Source: Entonaema liquescens
Taxonomy: Eukaryota; Ascomycota; Sordariomycetes; Xylariales; Xylariaceae
Reading direction: 5' to 3'
Assembly (NCBI GenBank): GCA_902805475.1
Contig: CADCSX010000003.1
Coordinates: forward strand, 1,178,001 to 1,242,000
Length of the DNA: 64,000 nucleotides
The translations under genes and the position numbers were made by a program. Below the pieces are notes generated by a model, which had not been told where the DNA came from, did no database searches, and saw only the letters and a list, made by a program, of their open reading frames with translations. Of this stretch, positions 34,027 to 45,690 are shown one piece after another; the stretch's first letter is position 1, and the number at the start of each line of letters is the position of its first letter.

Positions 34027-34868
34027 GATGGGCGGCAAAGAAATAAGAATCTCGGATACGCGCGCGATCGAAATCCCAAAGTTGGATTGAAGGCACTAAT
34101 TAAATGCCTAGGGTCTCTCGATGGTAGGAGAAAAGAGAGAAAAGAGAAGAGAAGAGAGGAGGGAGAGAGGGAGAGGAATCAATAGTTGATTGTCAGGAAC
34201 ATTGATCTCTGGGGATGGTGGGGTCCTAGGGCGATAGACCAGTTGGCGATAATGGAAAACAAGGTGAGAATTATGAAAAAAATAAAAAAGAATAGATGAA
34301 GAGAGGGGTTTTGTCTTTTTTTTCCCCTTCTTTTCTTTTTTTGGTATTCCTCTTTTCCTCTGTTCTTCAAAAAAATAAATAAATATAGTTTGGATTGTCG
34401 CGATGATGCAAAGCAGGGCAAATGGCAAATGACCTGTTATGGCCAATGTACAATTTCCTGCTGGCTTTGCGAGGAGACCGTGACCTTCCGGTTACTGAAC
34501 CATGATCCAAGGGCTTTAAAATCCTCTTTAGAAAAAGGTTAATGGTGGGGTGGTGCTGGGTGTGGCAGATTTTACATTAAAACGTGCCTAGCTCTTTTGA
34601 GAAGCGCTAGACGTCCCATGGTAGATAGTACCTACCCTATCTCACAAAACCTGCCCTATATGTTAGTCACAGTACACATACATTGAGGTCCACGAGTTCT
34701 GGTCCACCGCTTAACCTGGTCATTATCGATACGGAGACCCCAACCGATTATACTTACCTAAAATAGCCTGGCAGGGAAGATTTGCTAAGTGTAAGAAAGT
34801 GTAAGACGCTCATTGTTACAGCGTTTCCATTATGTACGTGCAAGCGTACATATATGTATTCATTTGTA
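34027..34868. other. Upstream region of transportin gene
   Basis: Contains a purine tract (GA-rich on plus) at about 34125-34175 and A/T tracts at 34275-34385. It should include the transportin promoter and leader. No gene is supported. Confidence 0.5.
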
Positions 34869-34876
34869 CTAGAACC
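34869..34876 (+). repeat. Left target-site duplication of hAT element
   Basis: CTAGAACC, repeated exactly at 37245-37252 directly outside the opposite end of the element. Confidence 0.92.
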
Positions 34877-37244
34877 TAGTGATGCGAATTTCATTATACG
34901 CTTAGCGTATAATAACGTATAATAAGATATAATAACGCATAATAGATCTACTATGCGCATAACGGATCAAACACCCCCGTTTATCCGACGCGCTAATACT
35001 AAAATGGATATAACGCTAGTAACGGATCATCGTGGATGAGGGCTTCTATTTTACATTAGATTTACAAGATTTGAGTAGATTTAGTCAATTTAAATTCTAA
35101 TATAACAAGCTACTTATTTAATACAGTTATAATCTAACATTATAGCCCTACTTTTAGTCCTCATCTACTACTTGGGCTTGGATCTCATTCTCTAAGTCGT
35201 TTTGCTCCATATCATCCAACCTATCTAAAGCCCTTGAAGGTAACTTATCTTGTAACCTTTCTAATACGCCCGAATTTACGTAGATAAAGGCTAGTTTATC
35301 AGTTTTTACTGGGTCTAGACGATTACGCTTGGCGTTTTGTATGTAATTATAGGCCCAAAACGCTCGTTCAGACGGTACTGAGTTGGCTATTGTTGAATAG
35401 ATACGCTTAGCAATAGGAGCGATTTTGCTTCCAGAGACTTGAGCGATACTCCAGTAATCCCTAGGCTTCATTTGAGGCCTATACAGGCCTGAAACGTCGC
35501 TAAATATACCCGTAGACGACCTGAATTCGTAAAACTCTCGCCTCAAATCCTCTCGATCCTCAACCGCTGCGAGTCCGTATACAAATTCTAATACGTCAAC
35601 TTGAAGCTGTACGGGTAGATATGCAGCCTCTAACGATGCTGGATGTAAGGCCCAGGCAGCCCAATTTGCTATGTTTGTTTGTTTCATTTTGCGGGATTCT
35701 AGTAGATTTTGAAGGTATTGCCAATCGATCGCCCGTAAAGAAGCATCGCCAACAACCTGTAAACGGTTCCAGCTCTTTCCTATATCGTCCCAGCGGCCTA
35801 TAACGTGGCCTAGATTGGCTGTATCGGCCTCTGAGGCCTTTTGGGCTTCTGTAATAGGCTTAATGATGTGTATTAAATTGTCAAGTTGGCGCCAAAACTC
35901 TTGGTCGTTGACGATGTTACGTATTTCGCTGATTTTTTTAGAACGGTCGTGTTCGGCTTCAGCGACGACGTCAGGTCTCATTAGGTAAATTTGGAACGGT
36001 ATACGGTTTACTTGACAAGAGACTAGACAACGTTGTTGACTACCCCATCGTGTAATTACCCTATAGCAAAATAAGTCAGCATTTAACAGTAGGTCAAATT
36101 ACAAGCTACTTACGCCTGTAATAGGTTTTTAACCTTGCCTCCAGACTCAACCATAGCTTCACGGAGGCGTGCGTATTGCAAAGGAGACGATCGAAACGCT
36201 GTAATTAAAGCCGTAGCCTTATTTAAAATAGGCTTCCAAGCCTCACTCTCCACGATATCTTTAATTAGAAGCTGTAGACCGTGGGAATCGCACAATACGC
36301 ATATAATATGACTTAATTCGGGATGCTGTTTAATTTGACGATGGACCGAACGCATCGTTTCGCATGTATCGCTACTAATAGCGTTGATTTTAGTCAAATT
36401 ACCGTTGGTTAGATCTCGTAATATGGGTAATAGAAGGTCTATTTGATTCGTAGCAGTCCACTGTACAACGCCTGTATCGGTCGTTTTCCAGTATAACGCA
36501 GGTCCAGCAGGTAACTGTGAGCATATATTAATTACGCGGCGTTTGGCAAAGTCGTCAGACCCGTCAAATATAACGTTGATATACTCGGCGCGCTGTATAC
36601 GCTGTTCAACTTCGAGGTGATATTCCTTATAGGTCTCGTCTAATAGGTCGCCAGCAAGCGCCTGTCGGTTAGGAGGCTTAAATGAAGGATTAACTAATTC
36701 AAATAGCCTCTTATTTTCTCGTTTTTCATACGTACTAAACGCAAGGCCGTCGCAATATACAGCTTTAGCAGCCTGTAATCGTAAGGTCTTTTGTTGTAAC
36801 TGAGTCAATTTATGTATATAAATTGACATATTCTCGGCCTTAGGGCTAGTAGGCAACGTATTAGATCGTTGACGAGTTAAATAGGCTTGGTATGGGGCGC
36901 AATTAGTCAAATGTTTTCGGAGGTTATTTGAACCTGACCCAGCACATAACTCCCTTGTACAATGCTTACAAGCAGCCCGTTTTTGACTTGCGCTACCTTG
37001 GTCGATAGCGACGAACTGGCTGAACGTTTCATGGTCTCTAGGAGGCATTATGGGCCAAATTACGATGTTTTCGTACCCAAATAGGTCTTGCTTTGGTTGT
37101 ACAAAATTCGGTGGATAAGGAGGTAAAAAAATTTAGAATAGTATTATTAATAATTGCATTTCATTATACACATTATGCGCATAATAGCTATTATACGTAT
37201 AATAACGCATAATAGATTTATTATGCGTATAATTAACATCACTA
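34877..37244. mobile_element. Complete hAT transposon, 2368 bp
   Basis: The element is bounded by TAGTGATG at the left and its reverse complement CATCACTA at the right, and flanked by the 8-bp duplication CTAGAACC, the length expected for hAT elements. Inside the ends the similarity continues with gaps (AATT then ATACGC). Both subterminal zones (34893-34965 and 37150-37235) are packed with TATTATGCG/CGTATAATA words, probable transposase binding sites. One intact transposase gene with a single intron fills the interior on the minus strand. Confidence 0.92.
35154..37048 (-). CDS. hAT transposase, intact
   Basis: Exons 37048-36114 and 36060-35154, GTAAGT donor and CTATAG acceptor, 613 residues with no stop or frame break. 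N-terminal BED zinc finger: ACKHC near residue 28 and NNLRKHLTNC after it. The RNase-H-like core shows NVIFDGSDDF, ISSDTCETM and CDSHGLQLLIKDI (the family C-X2-H motif). The C-terminus carries the hAT dimerisation region with IANSVPSERAFWAYNYIQNA and NRLDPVKTDKLAFIY. It cuts and pastes the element. Integrity together with clean ends suggests recent insertion and possible activity; the exact catalytic acids were not aligned. Confidence 0.92.
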
Positions 37245-37252
37245 CTAGAACC
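37245..37252 (+). repeat. Right target-site duplication of hAT element
   Basis: CTAGAACC, identical to 34869-34876. Confidence 0.92.
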
Positions 37253-39581
37253 ATGCGCCTTCATATAAGTGAGTACCTCCCTAAGTACATAATAAATCAG
37301 TGCTAAATAGGTACCTAGGTAATAGAAATAGATATATGTAGTAAGTAGGTTAGAGATTATTATAGATAGTTACTTAAAATATATTTACACTAGTTATAGC
37401 TATTCTTAACAGTAAGATGACATAACTAGAAGAACTTGAAAAGGTAAAAAGAAAAGAAAAGAAAAGAAAAAAACAGTGTAAAGTTATATTACTCCGTAAC
37501 GCCAAACTTTTTCGTATTACACGTATGCGCCAAGCCAGCATGTATATAAGGAGGTATATATAAAATCATACTTCCTTGGATCTTAAACTCCGTTATACGC
37601 TTGCTCTCGAATAGATTGAAGAGATAATCATAACAAGATTTTTAGCTTCGTCTAATGTTACCCCTTAGTCACCAAAGCCGCCAAGGGGCAAACAAGATCT
37701 CGGATCCGGTTACTTGCTCTGAAGAAATAAAGCAAAAAAGGGTTATATATAACGGGTATATAAGACAAGGACGTCAGAACCCGACCAAGTTTTTGACATG
37801 ACTCAAAGCTAGGAGCTCGAAAACATCTATTTCCTTCTTCCCCTGAAAACAATAAAAGAGCTAAAAAAAAAAAAAAAAAAAGCAGCATGTGAAGTAAACA
37901 TCCAGGTCAAACCGGGATCCGTCCGGTTCCTCGTGTACGCAATGTACTATGTTGTCGTAACCTGCAAGGCGCCAAGTCGGACTAGAATACGAAGTATGCA
38001 TACGTATGAGGTCGATAGCATATGCTGAGATGCCACGCACAACAAGCCCTTGTGCGACGAGAATCAATATTGGTGTAATGATGAGTCAAGCTGTTGGTGA
38101 AGATAGGACAGTGTGGATTTAAGACCAAGGGTACAGTCAGGGTTGGTTATTATATAGTTTACCTATTGAGAAAGGCACTCTGCGTTGACGGACGACGGAC
38201 GATCGAGATCCCTTAGCTATTCTATGCCCTCCTTACCTAGAGAATGCAGTTGGATAAACAAGAACCGAGTGGCACCACCGCAAGAGCAACGGCATCTTAT
38301 ACGAGACACGTCCTAGAAATCCACCTTGGCCATTTCTACCTTACGACGGGGTTGTCAGGAGGCTGGGGCCATGGTCATTGGGTTGGAAAAAACAGACCTC
38401 ACGGGATCTTTACCAAGAATGTATGTGTTCCACAAGATAGCCAGATATCAACGCTATAAGTTTGTCACATCTCTTGAAGCCAACTTTGATGGCGGACGTC
38501 GTGCCACTCGGGGATCTGCACAGGAGATTATTTGATCCGCCAGCTCTATAAACGGCACCTTGCTTAGACCCTTGGGTACCATGGCCTTGAAGAGGTTGTG
38601 TTGCACGTGTGTTGGGAGGATCAAGGATTCAGACGTATGCAGATAACCGCCCGAGCTACCGATTCCATGCAGATCAGCCGCTGCCCTGAACAGTGGTTAA
38701 CGAAGAGGGTAGTTTATCAAGTATTTGGGAGCTTATTCTGTCGAATACCTTTTCAGACTGCAGGTGACATCTCTTTCGTACGATCTGTGTTACATGGGGG
38801 CTGAAGGTCCGGTATGGTCTAGGCGTTTGTGGCTGTTTTGGATTAAATATAGTATCGGATGCTTCGAGTCAATGGGGGATACGGTGTATAATCCACATCC
38901 GATTATAGGACACATCGAAGTAAAGTTGACGTAAAAAGCTTTGCAAGTGCCTATCAACTACCTTAGGCAGTTATATACATATATTGGCCTTGCTTAATAG
39001 TAATAGCGTTTTGTACTCGATAGCCCAGAATGGTTACCGTAAGTACCTAGGTAAACTAAGCTTAAGGCAACGGTGAACTCAGCTTTATAATAATGATGTT
39101 AAGTGCAAACAGGAACGTCAACATTTGGAGGAGTTTGTGAGCTCTTAGATGGACTAGGATATTTTCAGTATGGCGAACGACTCCTACGTTATAAGTTGAT
39201 GATGAGACTGGTTAGTTGAAGTGATAATGCTTGATTGAAAGCTGCTATAACCCTTTTCAAAGGGTTTGAGGTACCTACATCCTTATAGGATAACTCCCTG
39301 TAGTGACTCATGCATTGAGTACATTCTTATGATATACATAAGATATTCAGACGAGAGACTATATGTCTCTATATAGCCATGGTTTGATGTGATGCCCGAT
39401 ACTCGGACAGCCTTCTCAGTATGAATTGGTAGTTTTTGGAGGCTTATGCGTCAGGAAACCCCGGGTAGCTTTCCAAATAGTCCGCACATACGATTCCGCT
39501 CTCTGGAATAGGATCGAGATTTCATATGGGAGTGCCACTATTTTTAAGAGTACCTTCTCGCCATATAATGCTGATAGTATC
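37253..39581. other. Gene-free stretch, 2.3 kb
   Basis: No family recognised. It carries an AAAAG repeat at 37446-37471, a run of nineteen As at 37863-37881, and overlapping short frames at 38244-38940 that lack domain signals or splice support. Some of it may be old decayed sequence beside the transposon. Confidence 0.5.
37863..37881. repeat. Poly-A tract
   Basis: Nineteen consecutive As. No retroelement body was recognised 5' to it on either strand. Confidence 0.9.
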
Positions 39582-40092
39582 TCATGAACTACCTGTTCCG
39601 TTGGGTAGAGCGTCAGGTGATTTGAAAAGACCTTGAAGTTTGTCGAGTGAAACTTCAACAATCTTTTTCAAAGCTTCCATTTCTTCCTCTACCGTGCCCC
39701 CTAGCCCTGTGTTGGCAAAACTGATAGAATTGCCCACATAAATTGGCATCTGTATCTTCTTGGCCAGGATTTTGGCCAGGCGAGTTGTAAACTCCAATGT
39801 TGCTTCTACAGCGAAGATAATTGTCGAAAGTGGCTGGCTTGGGTTATATTTCTAGGCGCGGGCATTTTAGTAAGACACAAATTCATGAATGGCAATTAGG
39901 GTTACATACGTCAGGCAAAGCATAGACAAAAGATCCCAGTGGAGCTGCTTGGTCTTCCTCGTCTGCAGCAACAGTTGTGAGAAATAGCATAACAACCTTT
40001 GACTTGATATCTAAGCGCAGATGAATCTTCGTGTCCATAGACCGTGGCAAAGGGAATGAGAGTTGAATCGGTTCATTAACGGTCTCTGCCAT
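39582..40092 (-). CDS. Proteasome assembly chaperone 4 (PAC4-like)
   Basis: Exons 40092-39910 and 39851-39582, GTATGT donor, CTAG acceptor, phase 0, 150 residues. The sequence MAETVNEPIQLSFPLPRSMD, IHLRLDIKSKVVMLFLTT, PLGSFVYALPD then KYNPSQPLSTIIF and FTTRLAKILAKKIQMPIYVG matches fungal PAC4 (PSMG4). PAC3-PAC4 dimers help build the alpha-ring of the 20S proteasome. In-frame codons before the chosen ATG contain another start (MSTARHIK) that would add a few residues; the ATG at 40092 matches homologues better. Confidence 0.85.
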
Positions 40093-40925
40093 TTTGATAT
40101 GCCTTGCCGTAGACAAACTTCAACCGTACCCAAGTATCAAACAAACAAAATATTAGAAATGGTGTCTAGGCCTGGAGCCTTATTAGTGAATTAGGTATTC
40201 AATGTCAGCAGGCTAAAGCATAGCCCGCGACAGGGTGAATAGGGCGATAGGGCAGGCGATAGGGTGCTTAAGTGAGATTTAGCTCGGAGCTTAGGGAAGT
40301 TTAGGCAAGGGGAGAACTCTTTAACAAATGGGTCGTTAACAAATGGGTGTTTGTCATAACCCAGTCTATCTGTCGCACAGAAGGCGGGACCCCACATCTG
40401 ATCCCCAAACGGCTGGGGCTACGAATAAGCAGTTACGTTTGGCAATATGTAGGTACCTTCTACCTTGCGAAGATTTGTGGTTCGGACAATCTCAAAGTTC
40501 AACTTTTTTTTTTAATTCTACCATCATCCACCCAGGAACGAACTATGTACATTTTATGTCCATCCCTCATTGGATTTCATAAAAGGTTATCATAAGCCCT
40601 TAACCTCGGATGCATAGTTTGTTATCACGCGATTAGCTTAATTGCTATCCAAAGTTGCTTATAAAGATGTGCTGGAGTTAAGAGGACCCTGGCTTTTCGA
40701 ATACATAAATCGTGTGCCCCTCCATCTGGAGATATCCCTCGTTCAGATACGATACGATACGATACGATACGATACGATACATACCTCCTAACATAGTGGT
40801 GACCCCACCATTTATCACAAGATTTCCAACTGCGGTTGACCATTATTTAATAAGACTATCATTCGTTTGCTAACTCTCTCGTTTTCTTTTTCTTCCTTCT
40901 CCCAGGCAATTTGCTGCTATCCATC
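40093..40925. other. Divergent promoter region
   Basis: Separates PAC4 (minus) from the N2227 methyltransferase (plus). Contains seven tandem GATAC units at 40746-40780 and a CT-rich leader just before 40926. Confidence 0.5.
40746..40780. repeat. GATAC pentanucleotide repeat, 7 copies
   Basis: Seven perfect tandem copies followed by a partial unit, about 145 bp upstream of the methyltransferase start. Confidence 0.95.
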
Positions 40926-42353
40926 ATGGAGCTGGATGATCAAGGTTACGGAGATAATTCCCAGTGGAATGGGGTCGAAGATGCAATCGAGGACCCAGAG
41001 GAAATCAGAGTCATATTCTGCGCCCTCGATTCTTTTAGGTTAGTAAATACAAGGTTGTTGTGTCGTTGAATATTGTTTGTCAAGTTAAACACCTCTTACG
41101 TCTGAGAGGGGGCGCGATTTTGCTTCCAGTAGGCATCACATACCTTACAGGTCGCTCACCCGCACACGCTTATAGCTCATTATATCCGCTAACAAATCTC
41201 GTATAGCCAATATGCGAAGACGGCACACCTAAACTGTACCCATCTCCGCAGGCAGGCCTTCTATGCACTCCCTCAGGCCCACTGGCAGCTGCTTGCCCAG
41301 CCGCCTTTTTCGTATCTGGATATGTTAAATCGAATAGATGATGCTATCGAGAGCAATGCTGAGCTAGCCCGCATCATCGTTAAGTTCGGCTTACGGTCTT
41401 TTGGTGTAGTGGAAGCCACCTCGGAAAAGGAACTCACTATGCCTGAGGAATGGTCCGGTATTGCTAAATACAACGATCTGGATAAAGCCCGGAGCACTAT
41501 TAGACAATTTTACCGTGACTGGTCTGCAGAGGGTGCTGTCGAACGCGATGCCTGTTATGGACCTATATACCGTGCGCTAAATGTTGAGAAGGCGAGATAT
41601 CCTGATCGACAACCGTTGAAAGTCTTGGTGCCTGGTGCCGGGTTGGGACGGCTAGTGTTTGATCTGTGTCGGATGGGATACCACGCGGAAGGCAATGAGA
41701 TTTCCTATCATCAACTGCTGGCATCGTCATATATCCTCAACTCTACTGAGACCGCTGGTCAGCACACAATATTTCCATGGATCCACTCCTTTTCAAATCA
41801 TAGGAGCCGCGATAACCAATTCAGATCTTACAAAATTCCAGATATTCACCCCCAAACGACATTGGCAGGGACAAGCGGCATCGGCTCGATGCAGATGTGT
41901 GCCGCAGATTTCCTCTGCTTGTATGGGGATGAAAGTCATAAAGATACCTACGATGCTGTTGCCGCCGCGTTTTTTCTGGACACGGCGCCAAATCTAATAC
42001 GTTACCTTGAAGTAATACGAAATTGTTTGAAGCCTGGCGGTGTTCTTATTAATGTTGGACCTCTGTTATGGCATTGGGAGAATCACGTCCCTGGCCATCA
42101 CGGGTATGATGGAGACGGTGATTATGATGAAAACAATTCATTAGGTATTGCTGACCCCGGAAGTTTCGAGCTTACCGATGACGAAGTTGTCGCGTTAGTG
42201 GAGCGTATGGGTTTTATCGTAGAGAAGCGAGAAACAGGCCTGCACGCCCCTTATGTGCAGGATTCCCAGAGCATGCTACAAACGGTATATAAAGCTAGCC
42301 ACTGGGTCGCACGAAGGCCGGAAGAGGGATCTAATGTGAAAGCTCAAATCTAG
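40926..42353 (+). CDS. Carnosine N-methyltransferase-like (N2227 family)
   Basis: Exons 40926-41038 and 41207-42353, GTTAGT donor, TATAG acceptor, 419 residues. The N-terminal half contains the family signature HLNCTHLRRQAFYALPQAHW; the SAM-binding loop is VLVPGAGLGRLVFDLCRMGY followed by EGNEISYHQLLASSYILN. Downstream DAVAAAFFLDTAPNLIRYLE and LKPGGVLINVGPLLWHWENH complete the N2227 domain. Homologues (human CARNMT1, yeast YNL092W) methylate histidine of carnosine or of proteins. The fungal substrate is unknown. A HGYDGDGDYDENN insert precedes the C-terminal part. Confidence 0.92.
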
Positions 42354-42579
42354 ACTGCATACTAGAGCTCGGTGGGGGGACCTAGGACACATTGTATCTG
42401 GCGTCTGAACTTGATATCGTAATGGTATCATTTATACATACTTAGCATTGTAGACCTGTATCTTAGATGAAGGCACATAACGGATGAGAACATGCGCAAT
42501 GGCTTAAATGACATTAATAGTAGTAATGAAACTTGTTGCTACACTCCTGGAATTACCGATATAAGTTTACATATAAAAA

Positions 42580-43530
42580 TCATAGCTTAGACTCCACCGG
42601 CTCATCTTCCAAGGTGATCGTTTTCCACAGTGCGCCACCGTCTATTTGTATCGTTGCGCCGTTCACATGCGATCCAGCTCGGCTCGCCAGGTAGACAACC
42701 ACACCGGCGATATCCTCGGGCCTACCGAGCCGCTTATTCGGGTTGCGCGCTGCGTGCTTCTCAAGACCACCCGTCATGGCCAACAAGCCCGTTGCCATCT
42801 TAGTCGGGAACCAACCAGGGCAAATGGAATTCACCAAGATATGGCGAGGACCCAACTCAAGCGCCAAATTGCGACCCAGGGTAATAACCGCGGCCTTACT
42901 AGCACTATACCCAAACGTAGCCTGGGGCCCCGTCGTTCCGACGCCCAATCCCGCGACGCTCGAAGTGATAATCACGCGGCTCGGGTCCTCAACCGTAGCG
43001 CGCTTCTGGAGGAGCGGGGCGAACTTCTGGATGCACAGGAACACGCCTTTCACGTTGAGGTCCATGACCTTCTGGAAGGCGCTCTCGGGGTGCGTGTCGA
43101 AGGACTCGCCCCAGGTGGCGCCGGCGTTGGCGAACAGGATGTCGACGAAGGCGGTGTGCTTGGACACCTGGGACACGAGCGACTCGACGCCCGCGAGGGT
43201 GCTGCTGTCGGCGGGGACGGAGATGGCGCGCGCGCCGGGCTGTAGGTTTGGTAGGGCGTTGAGTTGGGCGACGGCGGAGTCGCAGGCTTTGGCTTTGCGC
43301 GAGGTGATGAATACTTTGGAGCAGCCGGCTTGGAGGAAGCTGTGGTTGGGGGTAGAGGAGGAGGTTAGTGAGGGAGGATGAGAGGATAGGAATGGGAATG
43401 GGAATGGGAATGGAACTCACGCTGAAGCTGCGTTCAGACCGAGACCTCGAGAACCTCCTGTCACGACGGCGACTTTGCTCTTAAGGGAGAAGAGCGACGG
43501 GAAGTCGGCGAGAGCTGTTTCGTCGGCCAT
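42580..43530 (-). CDS. Short-chain dehydrogenase/reductase
   Basis: Exons 43530-43421 and 43339-42580, GTGAGT donor and ACAG acceptor, 289 residues. Classical SDR motifs are present: cofactor loop TGGSRGLG (residues 24-31), LFANAGATWG, SSVAGLG with catalytic Ser, YSASK active site, and CPGWFPTKM. The C-terminus ends ATIQIDGGALW, the normal SDR close. NADP(H) preference is suggested by the Arg after the Gly-rich loop and SRKAKA. Substrate unknown. The intron is built from repeats of CCCATT (minus sense), a pyrimidine-rich tract. Confidence 0.92.
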
Positions 43531-44159
43531 GATGTTATGTTAGGTTATATCTAGTTACTATATAATAAGATATATTCTAATTAATCGAATAACAGTAGTT
43601 ATGGTCTTCTCTCTATCGAAAGCAAGTCTCGTCTATATAATTATTAATACAAGAAGATCGATGTAGGATCAATTGGACAATACCATGTATCAGTTAATAG
43701 TTATAGTTACATATGTACCTCCTATCGATAGTGAGGACCGAGGAGCTTGCGGGGACGTGCCGAGGTTCCCCAGCGGAGTTGGACAGGGGGCGAGGTGCGC
43801 TAATCGATTCAAGGGGACTTTTATATGGAATCATACTTCTTCTCTTAGCTTCAGTACAACATATATGGCGTCAGCAAAAGCGTTATCATAGTGGGTTTAT
43901 TAGAGGAAATATAACATGATATATATGAGATTCGGCAGTCGTGGATTTGTATACGTGTATACTAGGAGTTAGGTACCTAGTTAAAGCTAATTAATAGGTA
44001 TTCATTTCCCTCATTAGATACTACGGGCATGAGGAGCTATGTATTAGTAGAACATCTCTATCACATATAGAGAAATTTATTAGAAATCATACAAAACCGA
44101 TTATCCCAGAGCCCGAGACAAATGTGTCCAATAAATATGTCTTAGTCTAGATCAGATAT
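43531..44159. other. Intergenic stretch, 0.6 kb
   Basis: Upstream region of the SDR gene and downstream of the oxidoreductase gene. No gene supported. Confidence 0.5.
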
Positions 44160-45233
44160 CTACCACCACTTCTCACATAGCACCCGATGAGGTTCCATCC
44201 CCAACCCGGTCTCCGTATCAGTCAACTTCTGAACAAACTCATCCGTCATAGTAGGCACACCACAGACATACACAACGGCAGCCTTCCTCTCCTCAGTATC
44301 ACCCACCGCCGCCTCAATATCATCAACTGTCATCCTACGCGCCTTGAACGACACATCACTTCCTTCTCCCTCGCTCCCTTCTCCCGCACAACGCACAACC
44401 CCCTCCCTCCACCCTCCCTCCCACCCGTAAGAAACAACCTCAGCCGCCCCTTCACCCTCCCTTCGCAAACAACCCAGCCAACCTCGGTACAAACTGCAGC
44501 CGTCCCGCGCTCCTCCCCCAGCGCCCTATCATCTTTCAGCGAGTACAAGAAGAGCACCTGGAACAGCCCCTCCACGCCCTCGCCCGTCTCCGCGATCCTC
44601 GACAGCATGCTCATCAGGGATTAACGCCGACGCCCCCGGCGACAAACACCACGCGCCTTAAGGAATCTACATCGATCCCCGCTGGTGGCGGCCACACGAA
44701 GCTCCCCGACGCGGACCCGCAGTTCCGCATACGTGATCTCGTCCGGGCTCTGCCACAGCCAGGCCGCGGGCGGATCGACCGATTTCTGCACCGCGAGCTC
44801 CACGTATCCCGGGGAACAGCCGGGTTGCGCTAGAGACGGGGATGAGGTGATAGTGTACCCGCCCGCCTTGGATACGCCGGGCACGAAGACGTCGAGCCAT
44901 TGGCCTGGTAGGAACTGTACCGTAGAAAACGCAGCGATATAGGTGAGTATGTAGGTAATATAACACATTACACAGTCATTGTGTATCAAATAGCATGTAA
45001 ATAAAGTCGGGGATCAGAACGTACCCGAAGAGGAGCTGATAATTCGAGGCGGAAGAGCCTGATCTGATCATTGATCTCTTCGATCTTAGCCAACGTAACG
45101 GCGTGTAGGGACTTATAGGTACGCATTAGTAGGTAATTTCGTAATAAACTTATATTATTAGCACGAGGAAATATACCTCATCTCGTGGCTCCGCTGCAGT
45201 TCTTTCCAGGTGGCTAGGCTTCGGTTCAGCCAT
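44160..45233 (-). CDS. FAD/NAD(P) oxidoreductase (OXNAD1-like), multiple frame breaks
   Basis: Exons 45233-45177, 45111-45025, 44914-44160. Exon 2 reads SLHAVTLAKIEEINDQIRLF, a flavin-reductase beta-barrel start; exon 3 starts FLPGQWLDVFVPGVSKAGGY with TITSSPS, the FAD-binding motif, and later holds VVFVAGGVGVNPLMSML, the NAD-binding loop. The end, VVYVCGVPTMTDEFVQKL to VLCEKWW, is the conserved C-terminus. At least five frame changes occur inside exon 3: near 44700 (two Gs needed for RVGGSFVWPP), near 44622 (one C for NPLMSM), near 44505, near 44462 and near 44415. All lie in G/C runs of a GC-rich exon. The protein should transfer electrons between a flavin and NAD(P)H. It is either a pseudogene or, more likely, a consensus-error victim. 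Confidence 0.78.
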
Positions 45234-45690
45234 GTTGACAAGCTGGTAGCCCAAAAATTTCGATTAGTAGATTAAAGTACGCTCAAGTATGCTAACTTGG
45301 CCATTAGATGGTGTTCGAGATACTATTGTTACCTATTATTACCTCTTATGAGCTATTAGGGATTTCAGATACCCGATGATTGTGTAGTAAGATAAAAGTC
45401 GATGTTCTAGTAAACCCCAATGCGACCAGCGGGGTTTGGGTTACTAGTAAGATGTAGTAAATATTGAGCCCCTTAAGCGGCACCAACGACTACAGTTCAC
45501 ACAAATCAAGATGCAAGTTGAACACATAGTTTTTGATGTTAGTCGCATATGATGCAGTCAATTCCGAATACCTAAGTAGCTAAACTACAGCCAGTAGCGC
45601 TTATACGAGCTAACTCTCTGGAGCAAATTCAGTGTGCATCCCAGTCATAGGAGCATTGTACGCGGTAATTGACAACATATAATAGCTAGT
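45234..45690. other. Intergenic stretch, 0.5 kb
   Basis: Promoter of the oxidoreductase gene and 3' flank of the next gene. No other feature seen. Confidence 0.5.

Noticed and set aside
35154..37048. hAT transposase broken into two halves by a stop
   Set aside because: A 53-nt GT-AG intron with GTAAGT donor removes the stop and leaves a continuous protein.
43673..43919. Small overlapping plus-strand frames upstream of the SDR gene
   Set aside because: No domain, two frames equally open, and they lie in the SDR promoter region.
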